57,068 nucleotides of DNA. Source: a virus. The position numbers and the translations under genes are program-made. The notes below the pieces were generated by a model that was given only the letters and a program-made list of their open reading frames with translations, had not been told where the DNA came from and made no database searches. Positions within the stretch are counted from its first letter, which is position 1. Each line of letters opens with the position of its first letter. The stretch lies in IMG/VR virus record IMGVR_UViG_3300044796_000031, positions 1 to 57,068 of that record, one strand, 5' to 3'. Of the stretch, positions 8,223 to 15,358 are shown one piece after another.

Positions 8223-8363
8223 ATGACTTATCAATCAGAACGTGCCTATATCACTCGCACTATGCGTTCGTATGAGCGTCCCAAAGACTTCTTCCATAGC
8301 AATAAATGGCTAGGAACCATGATTGTAATGGTAGGATTAGCTATTTTGTTGGGGGTTGCATGA
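8223..8363 (+). CDS. Small membrane protein, 46 aa
   Basis: An AGGGAGAGCG ribosome site precedes the ATG. About 25 polar and basic residues are followed by one hydrophobic segment (LGTMIVMVGLAILLGVA) that reaches the C terminus, giving an N-in tail-anchored topology. One of several micro-membrane proteins in the early region. Function unknown. Confidence 0.65.
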   Translation: MTYQSERAYITRTMRSYERPKDFFHSNKWLGTMIVMVGLAILLGVA

Positions 8364-8446
8364 AATTAACCAGAGAGTCACAAATAGCTGCCGATGAAGC
8401 TGCTCAACAGCTACGTCAATCTGGCCGATCTGGTGGCGCTGAGTAA
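8360..8446 (+). CDS. Micropeptide, 28 aa
   Basis: It starts at an ATGA overlap with the previous gene. The peptide is polar, with Gln, Ala, Arg and Ser dominating. It is kept because of the tight overlap typical of this operon, but it is short enough to be fortuitous. Confidence 0.35.
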   Translation: MKLTRESQIAADEAAQQLRQSGRSGGAE

Positions 8447-8470
8447 ACGATTAAATAACGGAGAACAAAA

Positions 8471-9655
8471 ATGACTAAAGAAAAATCACAAGCCGAACTA
8501 CAAATTGAAGCCCTAGCTGATGTTTTTAATATTGCGGGGGAAGGATTCGAGGAGTTTTATAAAGTCACCAAAGAGAAAGCGTCAGGCGACTCCAGCAAGG
8601 CAGCTTCCTCGGGCTACTCCAGCACGGCAGCTTCCTCGGGCGACTCCAGCAAGGCAGCTTCCTCGGGCTACTCCAGCACGGCAGCTTCCTCGGGCTACTC
8701 CAGCACGGCAGCTTCCTCGGGCGACTACAGCAAGGCAGCTTCCTCGGGCGACTACAGCACGGCAGCTTCCTCGGGCTACTCCAGCACGGCAGCTTCCTCG
8801 GGCGACTCCAGCACGGCAGCTTCCTCGGGCTACTCCAGCACGGCAGCTTCCTCGGGCTACTCCAGCACGGCAGCTTCCTCGGGCTACTCCAGCACGGCAG
8901 CTTCCTCGGGCTACTCCAGCACGGCAGCTTCCTCGGGCTACTCCAGCACGGCAGCTTCCTCGGGCGACTACAGCAAGGCAGCTTCCTCGGGCGACTACAG
9001 CAAGGCAGCTTCCTCGGGCGACTACAGCAAGGCAGCTTCCTCGGGCTACTCCAGCACGGCAGCTTCCTCGGGCGAGCATAGCGCCTGTTCTGCATTGGGC
9101 TATCGCGCCGCTGTTAAGGGCGACAAGGGCAATCTGATTATGGCCTCCGAATATATCAAAAAAGACGGCAAGATTATTCCTGTCGGCGGCAAAGCAGACC
9201 TCGTAGACGGCAAGAAAATCAAGGCCTGGTGTTGGTACATCGTCGAAGATGCTAAATGGGTAGAAGTTGATTTCACGGACGGCATTTTCTCGCGCGTTAT
9301 CTCGACTCGACAAGGCGTTAAAAAAGTAAAAACCGACGAAGGAAAAACGCTATTTATCGTTTCCGATGAAAACGGCAATTCTGCGCATGGTGAGACAATT
9401 GCGGATGCGCGCGAAAGCCTGATTTACAAGAATGTAGCCAAATTTGAAGGCAAGCTTCCGAAATCAGCCACCGGCAAGGAGTGGATAGGTCTGTACCGCG
9501 CGGTCACTGGAGCATGTGCAGCGGGCGTTAAGATGTTCGTTGATGAATCCGGCAAGAGTCTGGATGACACGTATACATCTGCGCAGATATTGAAGCTGGT
9601 AAAAGGTCGCTTTGGTGCAGAGAAATTTGCTGAGAAAATGAAGGAGGCTGTATGA
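8471..9655 (+). CDS. Tandem-repeat (9-residue) protein, 394 aa
   Basis: Residues 1-38 are an acidic helical head. Residues 39-200 are 18 tandem nine-residue units of the form G-[YD]-[SY]-S-[TK]-AASS. The remaining 194 residues form a globular tail (starting GEHSACSALGYRAAVKG) with a lysine-rich alpha/beta part. Regular Gly/Ser/Ala repeats of this kind suggest a stacked beta-solenoid like adhesin heads or ice-binding folds. Proteins with repeats followed by a similar GDKG-containing tail occur in phages without a known role. There is no signal peptide. It overlaps the next gene as ATGA. Expression with early genes argues against a virion fibre. Confidence 0.85.
   Translation: MTKEKSQAELQIEALADVFNIAGEGFEEFYKVTKEKASGDSSKAASSGYSSTAASSGDSSKAASSGYSSTAASSGYSSTAASSGDYSKAASSGDYSTAASSGYSSTAASSGDSSTAASSGYSSTAASSGYSSTAASSGYSSTAASSGYSSTAASSGYSSTAASSGDYSKAASSGDYSKAASSGDYSKAASSGYSSTAASSGEHSACSALGYRAAVKGDKGNLIMASEYIKKDGKIIPVGGKADLVDGKKIKAWCWYIVEDAKWVEVDFTDGIFSRVISTRQGVKKVKTDEGKTLFIVSDENGNSAHGETIADARESLIYKNVAKFEGKLPKSATGKEWIGLYRAVTGACAAGVKMFVDESGKSLDDTYTSAQILKLVKGRFGAEKFAEKMKEAV
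8585..9070 (+). repeat. 18 x 27-bp coding tandem repeat
   Basis: Eighteen head-to-tail 27-bp units (486 bp). By eye, only three bases vary between units: T/G at base 4 (TAC or GAC), C/A at base 8 (TCC or TAC) and C/A at base 14 (ACG or AAG). Each change alters an amino acid, and no synonymous change was seen. Because 27 is a multiple of three and the unit lacks stops in several frames, other frames and the opposite strand are also open here. Confidence 0.95.
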
Positions 9656-10287
9656 CCCATCCAACCCCACAGGAAGAATCCCCCCGCAGCGATGAGCAAA
9701 TAGCGGCACTTTATGTCGAAACGAACGGCTGCTATTTTGGTTTACAGGGTGTTGACCCATGGGACGAGCCGCGCGATGCTCGCAATTACGCAGGGCCACA
9801 TCCGGTAGTAGCTCACCCACCATGTCAATTATGGGGTAATTTTGCTTTTGTGAATTACAAGAGATGGGGGGGCGAGCACAACAGGCCGGGGAATGACGCA
9901 GGCTGTTTTGCTTCCGCTCTTGCAAGTGTGCGGGCGTACGGCGGCATTCTTGAGCATCCGGCATTTAGCCGTGCATGGGAGCATTATCAATTACCGCGTC
10001 CCAAGAGTAGACGATGGTTCAGCGCTGTTGATGGTGAATGGGTGTGCGAAGTTTGGCAATCAGCATACGGGCATAAAGCGCGTAAGCGGACATGGCTGTT
10101 TTATTGTGGGGACAAAGCACCTCAATCGATGAACTGGGGTAGGCCAGAATCAACGCATCAGATAGGTTTCCATGACCAGCGTGGCAAAGACAGAAACAAG
10201 CCAACGATAAGTGGGAAAGCCGCATCTTCCACCCCTACAGCATTTCGTGATTTATTAATCAGTATAGCAAGGAGCGCCAGAGCATGA
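9652..10287 (+). CDS. C5-cytosine-methyltransferase-like protein, 211 aa
   Basis: Motifs recall the cytosine-C5 methyltransferase fold: a HPPCQLWG segment at the place of catalytic motif IV (PC), ILEHPAFS at motif VI, GHKARKRTWLF resembling motif VIII (QxRxR), and a closing TPTAFRDLL. The SAM-binding motif I (F-x-G-x-G) is not seen, and the protein is short for the family. Similar phage proteins exist, to my knowledge without proven activity. It might be a DNA-modification or DNA-binding relic, or use a partner. The start overlaps the previous gene as ATGA. Confidence 0.6.
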   Translation: MTHPTPQEESPRSDEQIAALYVETNGCYFGLQGVDPWDEPRDARNYAGPHPVVAHPPCQLWGNFAFVNYKRWGGEHNRPGNDAGCFASALASVRAYGGILEHPAFSRAWEHYQLPRPKSRRWFSAVDGEWVCEVWQSAYGHKARKRTWLFYCGDKAPQSMNWGRPESTHQIGFHDQRGKDRNKPTISGKAASSTPTAFRDLLISIARSARA

Positions 10288-10910
10288 CAAAACCACCAAG
10301 CAGCAGCGATGAGCAAATGATAGAGGCTTTTGAATGTCAGTACGGCTATGATGCCCACGAAAGAGAGACTAATTATTATCGCTGCGGATTAGCTATCTTT
10401 CGTAATGGCGTAGCTTATGCACAAGCCGCCCTTCAATCACCCCCGCAGCCGGTGGAAGACAATGCTGGCAAGACATTAAGTAGACAGCAGATATACGACA
10501 AGTTTTCATTTTTGGAAGGTCTTGTTAATGAGCGCACTTATCGAGAGATTGCTGAGGCCGCAATAAAAATTCAGGCACAAGCCATTGCATCTATGCAGCC
10601 GGTGGATAGCAGCGATGTGGTCGAGAAAATAGCCGAAGCCATTGGCAATGAAATGCGTAAAAAATATGGGTTGGGCGAAATTCCATTTTCCAGAATGAAA
10701 GATACGCAGTCTTCATTGCTACGTTATGCAAAAGCAGCCATCGCCGCCATGCAGCCTTGCGCGGGGATGGGGGAGGATGAGGCGGTGGAGATTATGATTA
10801 GGGCGTATAAAGCCAGCCCATTTTCAGGCTCGCCTCACTACTCATTATCAGGAACGATGCGTCACACCTACCGCGCCCTCCTCGCCGCCATGAACGGGAG
10901 TGGGAAGTGA
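10284..10910 (+). CDS. Hypothetical protein with repeated AMQP motif, 208 aa
   Basis: A helical protein built of loosely similar blocks ending in ASMQPV, AAMQPC and AAMNG at roughly residues 106, 159 and 203. It looks like a fusion or duplication of the small early-gene modules common in phages. It starts at an ATGA overlap and its stop overlaps the next GTG. No function can be assigned. Confidence 0.7.
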   Translation: MTKPPSSSDEQMIEAFECQYGYDAHERETNYYRCGLAIFRNGVAYAQAALQSPPQPVEDNAGKTLSRQQIYDKFSFLEGLVNERTYREIAEAAIKIQAQAIASMQPVDSSDVVEKIAEAIGNEMRKKYGLGEIPFSRMKDTQSSLLRYAKAAIAAMQPCAGMGEDEAVEIMIRAYKASPFSGSPHYSLSGTMRHTYRALLAAMNGSGK

Positions 10911-10978
10911 TAGAGATATGGCCATACTTACTACTAACCGCCGTGCTGTTTATCGGCCCACTGTTTGGGGAGGCATAA
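10907..10978 (+). CDS. Membrane micropeptide, 23 aa
   Basis: The GTG overlaps the previous stop (GTGA), and its TAA overlaps the next ATG (TAATG). The peptide is one transmembrane helix (IWPYLLLTAVLFIGPLF) with an acidic residue at each end. The double overlap supports it as real. Role unknown. Confidence 0.5.
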   Translation: MIEIWPYLLLTAVLFIGPLFGEA

Positions 10979-11148
10979 TGTCACGGAATGAAATAGAAAA
11001 ACAAAATCATCGCCTTAGGGAAGGCCTTCAAATAGCTATTAATGAGCTAAGCTATGTCTACCACAAAAGCCATGGAGCACGTCGAGCAAGGATAGGGGAA
11101 ACGATCAAACTTATTGAAAATAAGGCATATTATGGGGTGGAGACATGA
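10978..11148 (+). CDS. Hypothetical basic protein, 56 aa
   Basis: The ATG overlaps the previous TAA, with GGGGAGG upstream. The product is a charged helical protein (RNEIEKQNHRLREG...) resembling a short coiled coil. It overlaps the next gene as ATGA. Confidence 0.65.
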   Translation: MSRNEIEKQNHRLREGLQIAINELSYVYHKSHGARRARIGETIKLIENKAYYGVET

Positions 11149-11309
11149 CAGAGATCGTTGGGTTGAAAAAAGAATTTGCAAAACCTCCGTTTCGCATTTT
11201 CGGACTGACGTTTTGTAAGCACATTTGGAAGGAATATTGGGTGACGTTATCAGAAGATGTTCAGTGCTCTGCACAGCGTTGCGCTAGATGCCTGAAAGAT
11301 AAAAAATAG
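11145..11309 (+). CDS. Hypothetical Cys-containing protein, 54 aa
   Basis: It starts at an ATGA overlap. The C-terminal CSAQRCARC cluster plus an upstream Cys/His pair (FCKH) could bind one zinc ion. The middle is aromatic-rich. No family is recognised. Confidence 0.6.
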   Translation: MTEIVGLKKEFAKPPFRIFGLTFCKHIWKEYWVTLSEDVQCSAQRCARCLKDKK

Positions 11310-11317
11310 GAAATGAT

Positions 11318-11431
11318 ATGGAAAAGATCATAAAAAATGCCGCCGAATATAGCAGCGTGCACATACCTAAAAATGTGGTGAATAGTTTCACCAAATGGCA
11401 ACCACTACCGGAGGCTCCCCATGAACCATAG
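11318..11431 (+). CDS. Hypothetical micropeptide, 37 aa
   Basis: The ATG follows AGGAAATGAT, a modest ribosome site. The product is a polar peptide without motif. The end overlaps the next gene by 11 bases. Support comes only from position and ribosome site. Confidence 0.4.
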   Translation: MEKIIKNAAEYSSVHIPKNVVNSFTKWQPLPEAPHEP

Positions 11432-11792
11432 AACTCAACAACTACAGGCCTTAGTCAGCGCAGTCCTACAGCTTCGCAATAGCCAATCCCTGACAGCCAC
11501 GGAGTATTCCACTTCCTGGCGTATTTGGGAGGCGCAGGCAAATGCAGCGCTAGCAATGCCACCGCATGATTGGCATTCAATGGATACCGCTCCCAAGAAC
11601 GGCAGGGAAGTTCTTCTTTTCCTCGATGTGGGGCCGCATCATTACCAGCACCGTGTAGTCGGCTCATGGAGCGATGAGCAAGCGTGCTTCATAGACTGGT
11701 GCAATGAGCCTATCGAACTGAATATGAGTAATCAAATCACCGGTTGGACGGAATTGCCAGCACCGCCCACATTTGAAGGAGCAGCGAAATGA
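11421..11792 (+). CDS. DUF551-like phage protein, 123 aa
   Basis: The C-terminal half contains WHSMDTAPKNGREVLLF ... GSWSD ... TGWTELPAPP, the layout of DUF551-type proteins frequent in phages (a W-x-P-x-D-x-x-P strand and a closing W-x-x-LP). The N-terminal half is a helix. CCGGAGG upstream serves as ribosome site. DUF551 proteins have no known function. Confidence 0.75.
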   Translation: MNHRTQQLQALVSAVLQLRNSQSLTATEYSTSWRIWEAQANAALAMPPHDWHSMDTAPKNGREVLLFLDVGPHHYQHRVVGSWSDEQACFIDWCNEPIELNMSNQITGWTELPAPPTFEGAAK

Positions 11793-12118
11793 CCAGCCAG
11801 AATGATGAGAGCCGGGTGGCGTTTGAACATTGGGCGACGCATCCCGAGTGTGGTGGTTTCATGCTTTCCATAGAGCCGCTGGACGAAATGTTCCAAGAGA
11901 AAACTGGGTCTACAACAGATCAATACTACAAAGACCGTGCAACGCAAATAGCGTGGAATGCATGGCAAGCCAGCGAATCCCGCACCAAGGCGAAATACGC
12001 GGAGTTGGCGGAGGCGGTATCAAACCTCAATCCTATTGCCGATATAGAATGGCATGGAAAATGGCGAGTGAAGGCGGTGATCGAAGCCCTTTCTCGCATC
12101 CAGAAAGGCGGGGCGTAA
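11789..12118 (+). CDS. Hypothetical phage protein, 109 aa
   Basis: It starts at an ATGA overlap. It contains AFEHW near the N terminus and TQIAWNAWQAS in the middle, the recurring F-E-W ... A-W-x-A-W-x-A pattern of a family of small early phage proteins. Function unknown. It ends in a TAATG overlap with the next gene. Confidence 0.75.
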   Translation: MTSQNDESRVAFEHWATHPECGGFMLSIEPLDEMFQEKTGSTTDQYYKDRATQIAWNAWQASESRTKAKYAELAEAVSNLNPIADIEWHGKWRVKAVIEALSRIQKGGA

Positions 12119-12318
12119 TGGCTAGACAATCAGATGAGAAGAAACAAGTTGCATTGCAGTTGGAACTATCACGCCTACGTAAAGACAATGCCCGATTGAT
12201 ACCAATGCTTGAGGCTTTGCGAGATATTCGTAATGAGGCGCAAAAATCTGATGCCAATAAGACGAATCTGCGCAATGGCTGGCTTATTCAGCGAACTACA
12301 GAAGGACTCCAATCATGA
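12118..12318 (+). CDS. Coiled-coil protein, 66 aa
   Basis: The ATG overlaps the previous stop (TAATG). The sequence is one long charged helix with heptad-like leucines (LQLELSRLRKDNARLIPMLE). No function known. Confidence 0.65.
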   Translation: MARQSDEKKQVALQLELSRLRKDNARLIPMLEALRDIRNEAQKSDANKTNLRNGWLIQRTTEGLQS

Positions 12319-12524
12319 GCACCCCCACCGAAGAAAACCAAATCTATAATACACGCTATAGAATACGTTTCGGCGGTCTATCCATATATGGTAAGTATTG
12401 GATCCTTGAGCGCAGATTTCTGTGGTTATTTTGGCGCTTCGTGACGCTCGACCATAGTCTTGAAAATTTAAAATTAACGGCTACTAAAATTATCAGAGTG
12501 GAGATGGAAAATGGAAACCGATAA
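12315..12524 (+). CDS. Hypothetical aromatic/basic protein, 69 aa
   Basis: It starts at an ATGA overlap. It has many Arg, Tyr, Phe and Trp residues, including YWILERRFLWLFWRF, which could be a membrane-associating amphipathic segment. No family recognised. Confidence 0.65.
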   Translation: MSTPTEENQIYNTRYRIRFGGLSIYGKYWILERRFLWLFWRFVTLDHSLENLKLTATKIIRVEMENGNR

Positions 12525-12603
12525 TATACCCCCGACACAGCGCATTTACGAGTCATCGTCCGCGCCACCTCCCCATGGCGTCATCGCTAAGACGGGAGGG
12601 TAG
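12511..12603 (+). CDS. Possible micropeptide, 30 aa
   Basis: The ATG at 12511 follows GTGGAGATGG and overlaps the previous gene by 14 bases. The product is a Pro/Ser-rich peptide. Kept at low confidence because otherwise 83 bases would be empty in a tightly packed operon. Confidence 0.3.
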   Translation: METDNIPPTQRIYESSSAPPPHGVIAKTGG

Positions 12604-12607
12604 GGAG

Positions 12608-12994
12608 ATGAGTAATATTTTTGACAAAATTCTAACGTCAGTGCCAGTCAATAAGCAAGCCGCTGCTGGCGGTATTAACCAAATGGCTGAAGAAAATGAG
12701 CTGGTCCAACTTCAACGAAAGGCTCATGATTTTCAGGTGGCAATTAAGTCTGCGAAAAATAGCCGTATTAGCAAAGATGATATTTACCAAATGGGCATAG
12801 AATTAAACGCAACAAACACGCGGATTTCAGAAATAAAAGGTATACGAAAGCACAGGTCGAAAGCCTCCATACCATTCTTTTTTGTTCGCGCGTGTGAAGA
12901 AGAAATGTCTGGCCCTGAGTTTCGCAGATTTATGAAATTAGCGAATCAAAAATTGGACGCGGAGATGGAAACAGAGAAAGGAAACCAATCATGA
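12608..12994 (+). CDS. Hypothetical helical protein, 128 aa
   Basis: The ATG follows TAGGGAG. The protein is predominantly charged and helical, with a central ELVQLQRKAHDFQVAIKSAKNS segment that may form a coiled coil. No domain recognised. It overlaps the next gene as ATGA. Confidence 0.7.
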   Translation: MSNIFDKILTSVPVNKQAAAGGINQMAEENELVQLQRKAHDFQVAIKSAKNSRISKDDIYQMGIELNATNTRISEIKGIRKHRSKASIPFFFVRACEEEMSGPEFRRFMKLANQKLDAEMETEKGNQS

Positions 12995-13521
12995 GCCAGA
13001 TTTCGGAACGGGATAATTGGAACGATGAAATCAATAAAATATGGTCACAAATTCAAATGCTCGTAAAGGCCGACATGCGATACAAAAGCAATCGGCTTCT
13101 ATTATGCAATGAAATATACGATATGCTGCAAGCAGCCAAAGCATCCGCTGGACCGACACATTCAAGAAACAATGGATTTACTATACAAAACGAATCTTCA
13201 ACCGCGAAAGTAATTATTGAATCCCCATCGTCATCTTCTGTCAAAACCAATGATAATGGAGATATAGAAGAACTCTTAGATGGGCCGCTTGTAGTGCGGA
13301 TAGTAGATGAAGCATCCGCTGGGGCTGTGGAATCTCGACAATATGAAACTATCGTGAGATTGAAGGAAGCGCTTGGTAAAATAGGACGTATGCGGTGCTA
13401 TCCTGACCATAAAATCAATACGACTACGCTGGTGTTTGCCGCACAGATAGCCCGTGAGGCACTAAACCCCATCGCTTGCCCACTTCCCGCCTCACCACGC
13501 GATAACGATGGAGAGATGTGA
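12991..13521 (+). CDS. Hypothetical protein, 176 aa
   Basis: A helical N terminus (residues 1-50), a Ser-rich linker (about 50-85) and a C-terminal part with IVRLKEALGKIGRMRCYPDHK and IAREALN helices similar to other early phage ORFs. Function unknown. Its stop overlaps the next ATG (TGATG). Confidence 0.7.
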   Translation: MSQISERDNWNDEINKIWSQIQMLVKADMRYKSNRLLLCNEIYDMLQAAKASAGPTHSRNNGFTIQNESSTAKVIIESPSSSSVKTNDNGDIEELLDGPLVVRIVDEASAGAVESRQYETIVRLKEALGKIGRMRCYPDHKINTTTLVFAAQIAREALNPIACPLPASPRDNDGEM

Positions 13522-13688
13522 TGAATAAGGATTGGATGATTATTTCATGGCGTCATAACGATCATATGGACGGTGCGTATGGTCAGTTGATGGAAGAGTT
13601 TAACGGTACCTATGAAGAAGTAACGGATCGAGCACGAAGATATGTTCCGGATTATTCACCAGTTGGAGTTGTAGGAGTTATATCATGA
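13521..13688 (+). CDS. Hypothetical protein, 55 aa
   Basis: It starts in a TGATG overlap. It is a small aromatic, acidic protein, and the next gene begins at an ATGA overlap. Coupling on both sides supports it as a real gene of unknown function. Confidence 0.6.
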   Translation: MNKDWMIISWRHNDHMDGAYGQLMEEFNGTYEEVTDRARRYVPDYSPVGVVGVIS

Positions 13689-13927
13689 CCAATCTATCCG
13701 CCGTCTTGGCTAAGATGAATGAACTGCTTGACTGTGAGGAGGAAAATCTACGCAGTTGCCCACTAGATCTTCCATACGCATTCCGCGAGGCGATGGGGTT
13801 GCTGGAGAAGGTGAGCGAGTATCACCAGTGCTCGGAAGTTCGGGAACTTCTACAATCACACGGCATAGGAGAACGTGTCCAACCAGACATCACCTTCATA
13901 CCAGATCAATCAACAGCGGAGTATTAA
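13685..13927 (+). CDS. Hypothetical protein, 80 aa
   Basis: It starts at an ATGA overlap with GTAGGAG upstream. It looks alpha-helical and acidic, with three Cys (DCEEENLRSC, HQC). No known family. Confidence 0.7.
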   Translation: MTNLSAVLAKMNELLDCEEENLRSCPLDLPYAFREAMGLLEKVSEYHQCSEVRELLQSHGIGERVQPDITFIPDQSTAEY

Positions 13928-13928
13928 T

Positions 13929-14069
13929 ATGAAAACTTACGCCGAAGTCCTAGAAGCACTCAAGAAACGCACCACGAAAATCCGCCCCTATGCCTATCGT
14001 GATCTAACGCAACAGGATCGCAAACGGGAGGATCGACGGAAGCCACTTATGGTTCAGGAAGATGCCTAA
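13929..14069 (+). CDS. Hypothetical basic protein, 46 aa
   Basis: The ATG lies one base after the previous stop. The product is Lys/Arg-rich (LKKRTTKIRP ... DRKREDRRKP), suggesting nucleic-acid contact, but no motif is clear. The 3' end overlaps the next gene by eight bases. Confidence 0.55.
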   Translation: MKTYAEVLEALKKRTTKIRPYAYRDLTQQDRKREDRRKPLMVQEDA

Positions 14070-14157
14070 AATCCCCCTCACAACCATTCTCGTTGGCGTT
14101 GGCATAGCCTATGTGGTTGGGGTTATAACGATAGTTGTTATGGATACAAAACGATGA
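14062..14157 (+). CDS. Membrane micropeptide, 31 aa
   Basis: One transmembrane helix (TTILVGVGIAYVVGVITIVVM) follows a short N terminus and ends in a basic DTKR tail. CAGGAAG lies upstream. It overlaps both neighbours, the downstream one as ATGA. Role unknown. Confidence 0.5.
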   Translation: MPKIPLTTILVGVGIAYVVGVITIVVMDTKR

Positions 14158-14333
14158 ACGCATTAGAAGCCAGAAGACTCCGCGCCACTGCATTACTCAC
14201 CATGCAAGCGGCTATGCGCGCTCCCGGTAACAGTCTAGACATTCAGGAACGGCGAAAGCAAGCTACGAAGGCTTATGCAAAGGCTAATGCGGAGTATGAG
14301 CGGCTTAGGAATCTGGAGATGGACACCATATGA
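14154..14333 (+). CDS. Hypothetical helical protein, 59 aa
   Basis: It starts at an ATGA overlap. It is Ala/Arg/Glu-rich and helical throughout, ending in an ATGA overlap with the next gene. No motif. Confidence 0.6.
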   Translation: MNALEARRLRATALLTMQAAMRAPGNSLDIQERRKQATKAYAKANAEYERLRNLEMDTI

Positions 14334-14521
14334 ACCTCGGCACAGCATACCTCCAATGTAGTATTTGCCACACGCCAACATTAACTACTTGGGATAACGC
14401 AAGTAACGCTAGCATATCAACGGCTGTTCAATCCGTCCCATCATGCAAGTGTGGCGCTGGTATGATTAATATGCTATACATTGGTGAGACATCCCGCGAG
14501 ATATACGTGCCAAAGGGTTAG
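14330..14521 (+). CDS. Possible zinc-binding protein, 63 aa
   Basis: Two Cys pairs, CSIC near residue 10 and CKCG near residue 40, resemble a small zinc ribbon. It starts at an ATGA overlap, with TGGAGATGG upstream. Function unknown. Confidence 0.65.
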   Translation: MNLGTAYLQCSICHTPTLTTWDNASNASISTAVQSVPSCKCGAGMINMLYIGETSREIYVPKG

Positions 14522-14523
14522 TT

Positions 14524-14685
14524 ATGCAGCTAGTTGTATGCCAGAGCGATTCAGAAATCCTAGATTACCAAATCAATGAACAGCATGTACGCTTTGATTG
14601 CGGTAAATGCGGTCTTAGAAAATTCATGAAGATACGAGAGATTGAAGAACACGCTGCAAAATGTGATCGGTGCAAGAGAAATTAG
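14524..14685 (+). CDS. Possible zinc-ribbon protein, 53 aa
   Basis: CGKCG near residue 33 and CDRC near the C terminus form a Cys4 zinc-ribbon-like pair. This is the last gene of the plus-strand unit. Its TAG (14683-14685) overlaps the stop codon of the opposing Rz1-like gene, so no room exists for a terminator between the two units. Confidence 0.6.
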   Translation: MQLVVCQSDSEILDYQINEQHVRFDCGKCGLRKFMKIREIEEHAAKCDRCKRN

Positions 14686-14912
14686 CCTCTATCCTGCCAC
14701 ATTGCAACAATGCCGTTATGCCTGATTGCGCACTGGTAATACTCATTCTGTATGTAAGTTATATAAGAATCAGGACTAGAACCAGTAATAGGATCATCTA
14801 ACACTCCGCATTTAGTTAGTGAATCCGAGGGCGGTTGCGCCTGCACGATTTGTGGCGATAATTGATCGCATCCTTGCAGCAGTAAAATTGCACTTAGTAT
14901 CAAGAGGCGCAT
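14682..14912 (-). CDS. Rz1-like outer-membrane lipoprotein spanin
   Basis: A 76-residue protein with an N-terminal signal ending in the lipobox LLLQGC, so it is probably cleaved by signal peptidase II and lipid-anchored. The mature part contains QPPSD and two more Cys. It overlaps the 3' end of the upstream Rz-like gene by 101 bases in another frame, the classic Rz/Rz1 arrangement. With Rz it would bridge inner and outer membranes and fuse them at lysis. Confidence 0.75.
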   Translation of the reverse strand: MRLLILSAILLLQGCDQLSPQIVQAQPPSDSLTKCGVLDDPITGSSPDSYITYIQNEYYQCAIRHNGIVAMWQDRG

Positions 14913-15156
14913 AGGTAATACCTTTCGTTTGCTCGTGATAAATATTCAGCGCAGTTTCAATCTTTTTTCCGGCTTGATCTGCTGCGTCCTGGCTTTTTTG
15001 CTTTGCTGCGTCCAGTTGGTTTTGCAATTCCAGTTTTCCGGCTTGACACTCTAGGTTTTGCCAATGACTTCCGCACCAGAATGACGTTACTATAGCTAGT
15101 CCCATCACTATCCACCTTAGCATCGCAAGGTTTGTCGTCAACCACGCTAGAATCAT
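14812..15156 (-). CDS. Rz-like inner-membrane spanin
   Basis: A 114-residue protein. An N-terminal transmembrane segment (LRWIVMGLAIVTSFW, about residues 13-30) is followed by a periplasmic coiled coil (KLELQNQLDAAKQKSQDAADQ), as in i-spanins. An AGGGGAACC ribosome site precedes the ATG. It overlaps the holin gene by 200 bases and the Rz1-like gene by 101, so 301 of its 345 bases are double-coding. Confidence 0.72.
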   Translation of the reverse strand: MILAWLTTNLAMLRWIVMGLAIVTSFWCGSHWQNLECQAGKLELQNQLDAAKQKSQDAADQAGKKIETALNIYHEQTKGITYAPLDTKCNFTAARMRSIIATNRAGATALGFTN

Positions 15157-15358
15157 CTGGGTTCCCCTGTCTGGTTAATCTTCCACCGATTCCTAATGCT
15201 AAAAGTCCCATTGTAAGACCTTCTGCAACTCCATGTGGTGTTTTATCGCGCAATTCTTCTGGGATATACAACCATGCTCCCTGAACTGAAGCAGCAAGCA
15301 CCATGCAATTAATTGAAATCCATCGCCATGATTGACGCCAATCTTCAACAAGTCTCAT
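14957..15358 (-). CDS. Holin-like membrane protein
   Basis: A 133-residue protein with two hydrophobic helices (WISINCMVLAASVQGAWLY and GVAEGLTMGLLALGIGG) separated by a short polar loop, then a long, strongly basic tail ending KKPGRSRSSRKKD. Size, helices and charged tail fit a holin that opens the inner membrane to release the endolysin at 15708. The ATG at 15358 overlaps the previous stop as ATGA; an upstream ATG at 15376 is less likely. The basic tail is encoded in the region shared with Rz. Confidence 0.7.
   Translation of the reverse strand: MRLVEDWRQSWRWISINCMVLAASVQGAWLYIPEELRDKTPHGVAEGLTMGLLALGIGGRLTRQGNPDDSSVVDDKPCDAKVDSDGTSYSNVILVRKSLAKPRVSSRKTGIAKPTGRSKAKKPGRSRSSRKKD

Noticed and set aside
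8520-9313. Long open frames in other frames and on the minus strand over the 27-bp repeat
   Set aside because: They exist because the unit is a multiple of three without stops. The frame with a start and a unique tail (8471-9655) is the gene.
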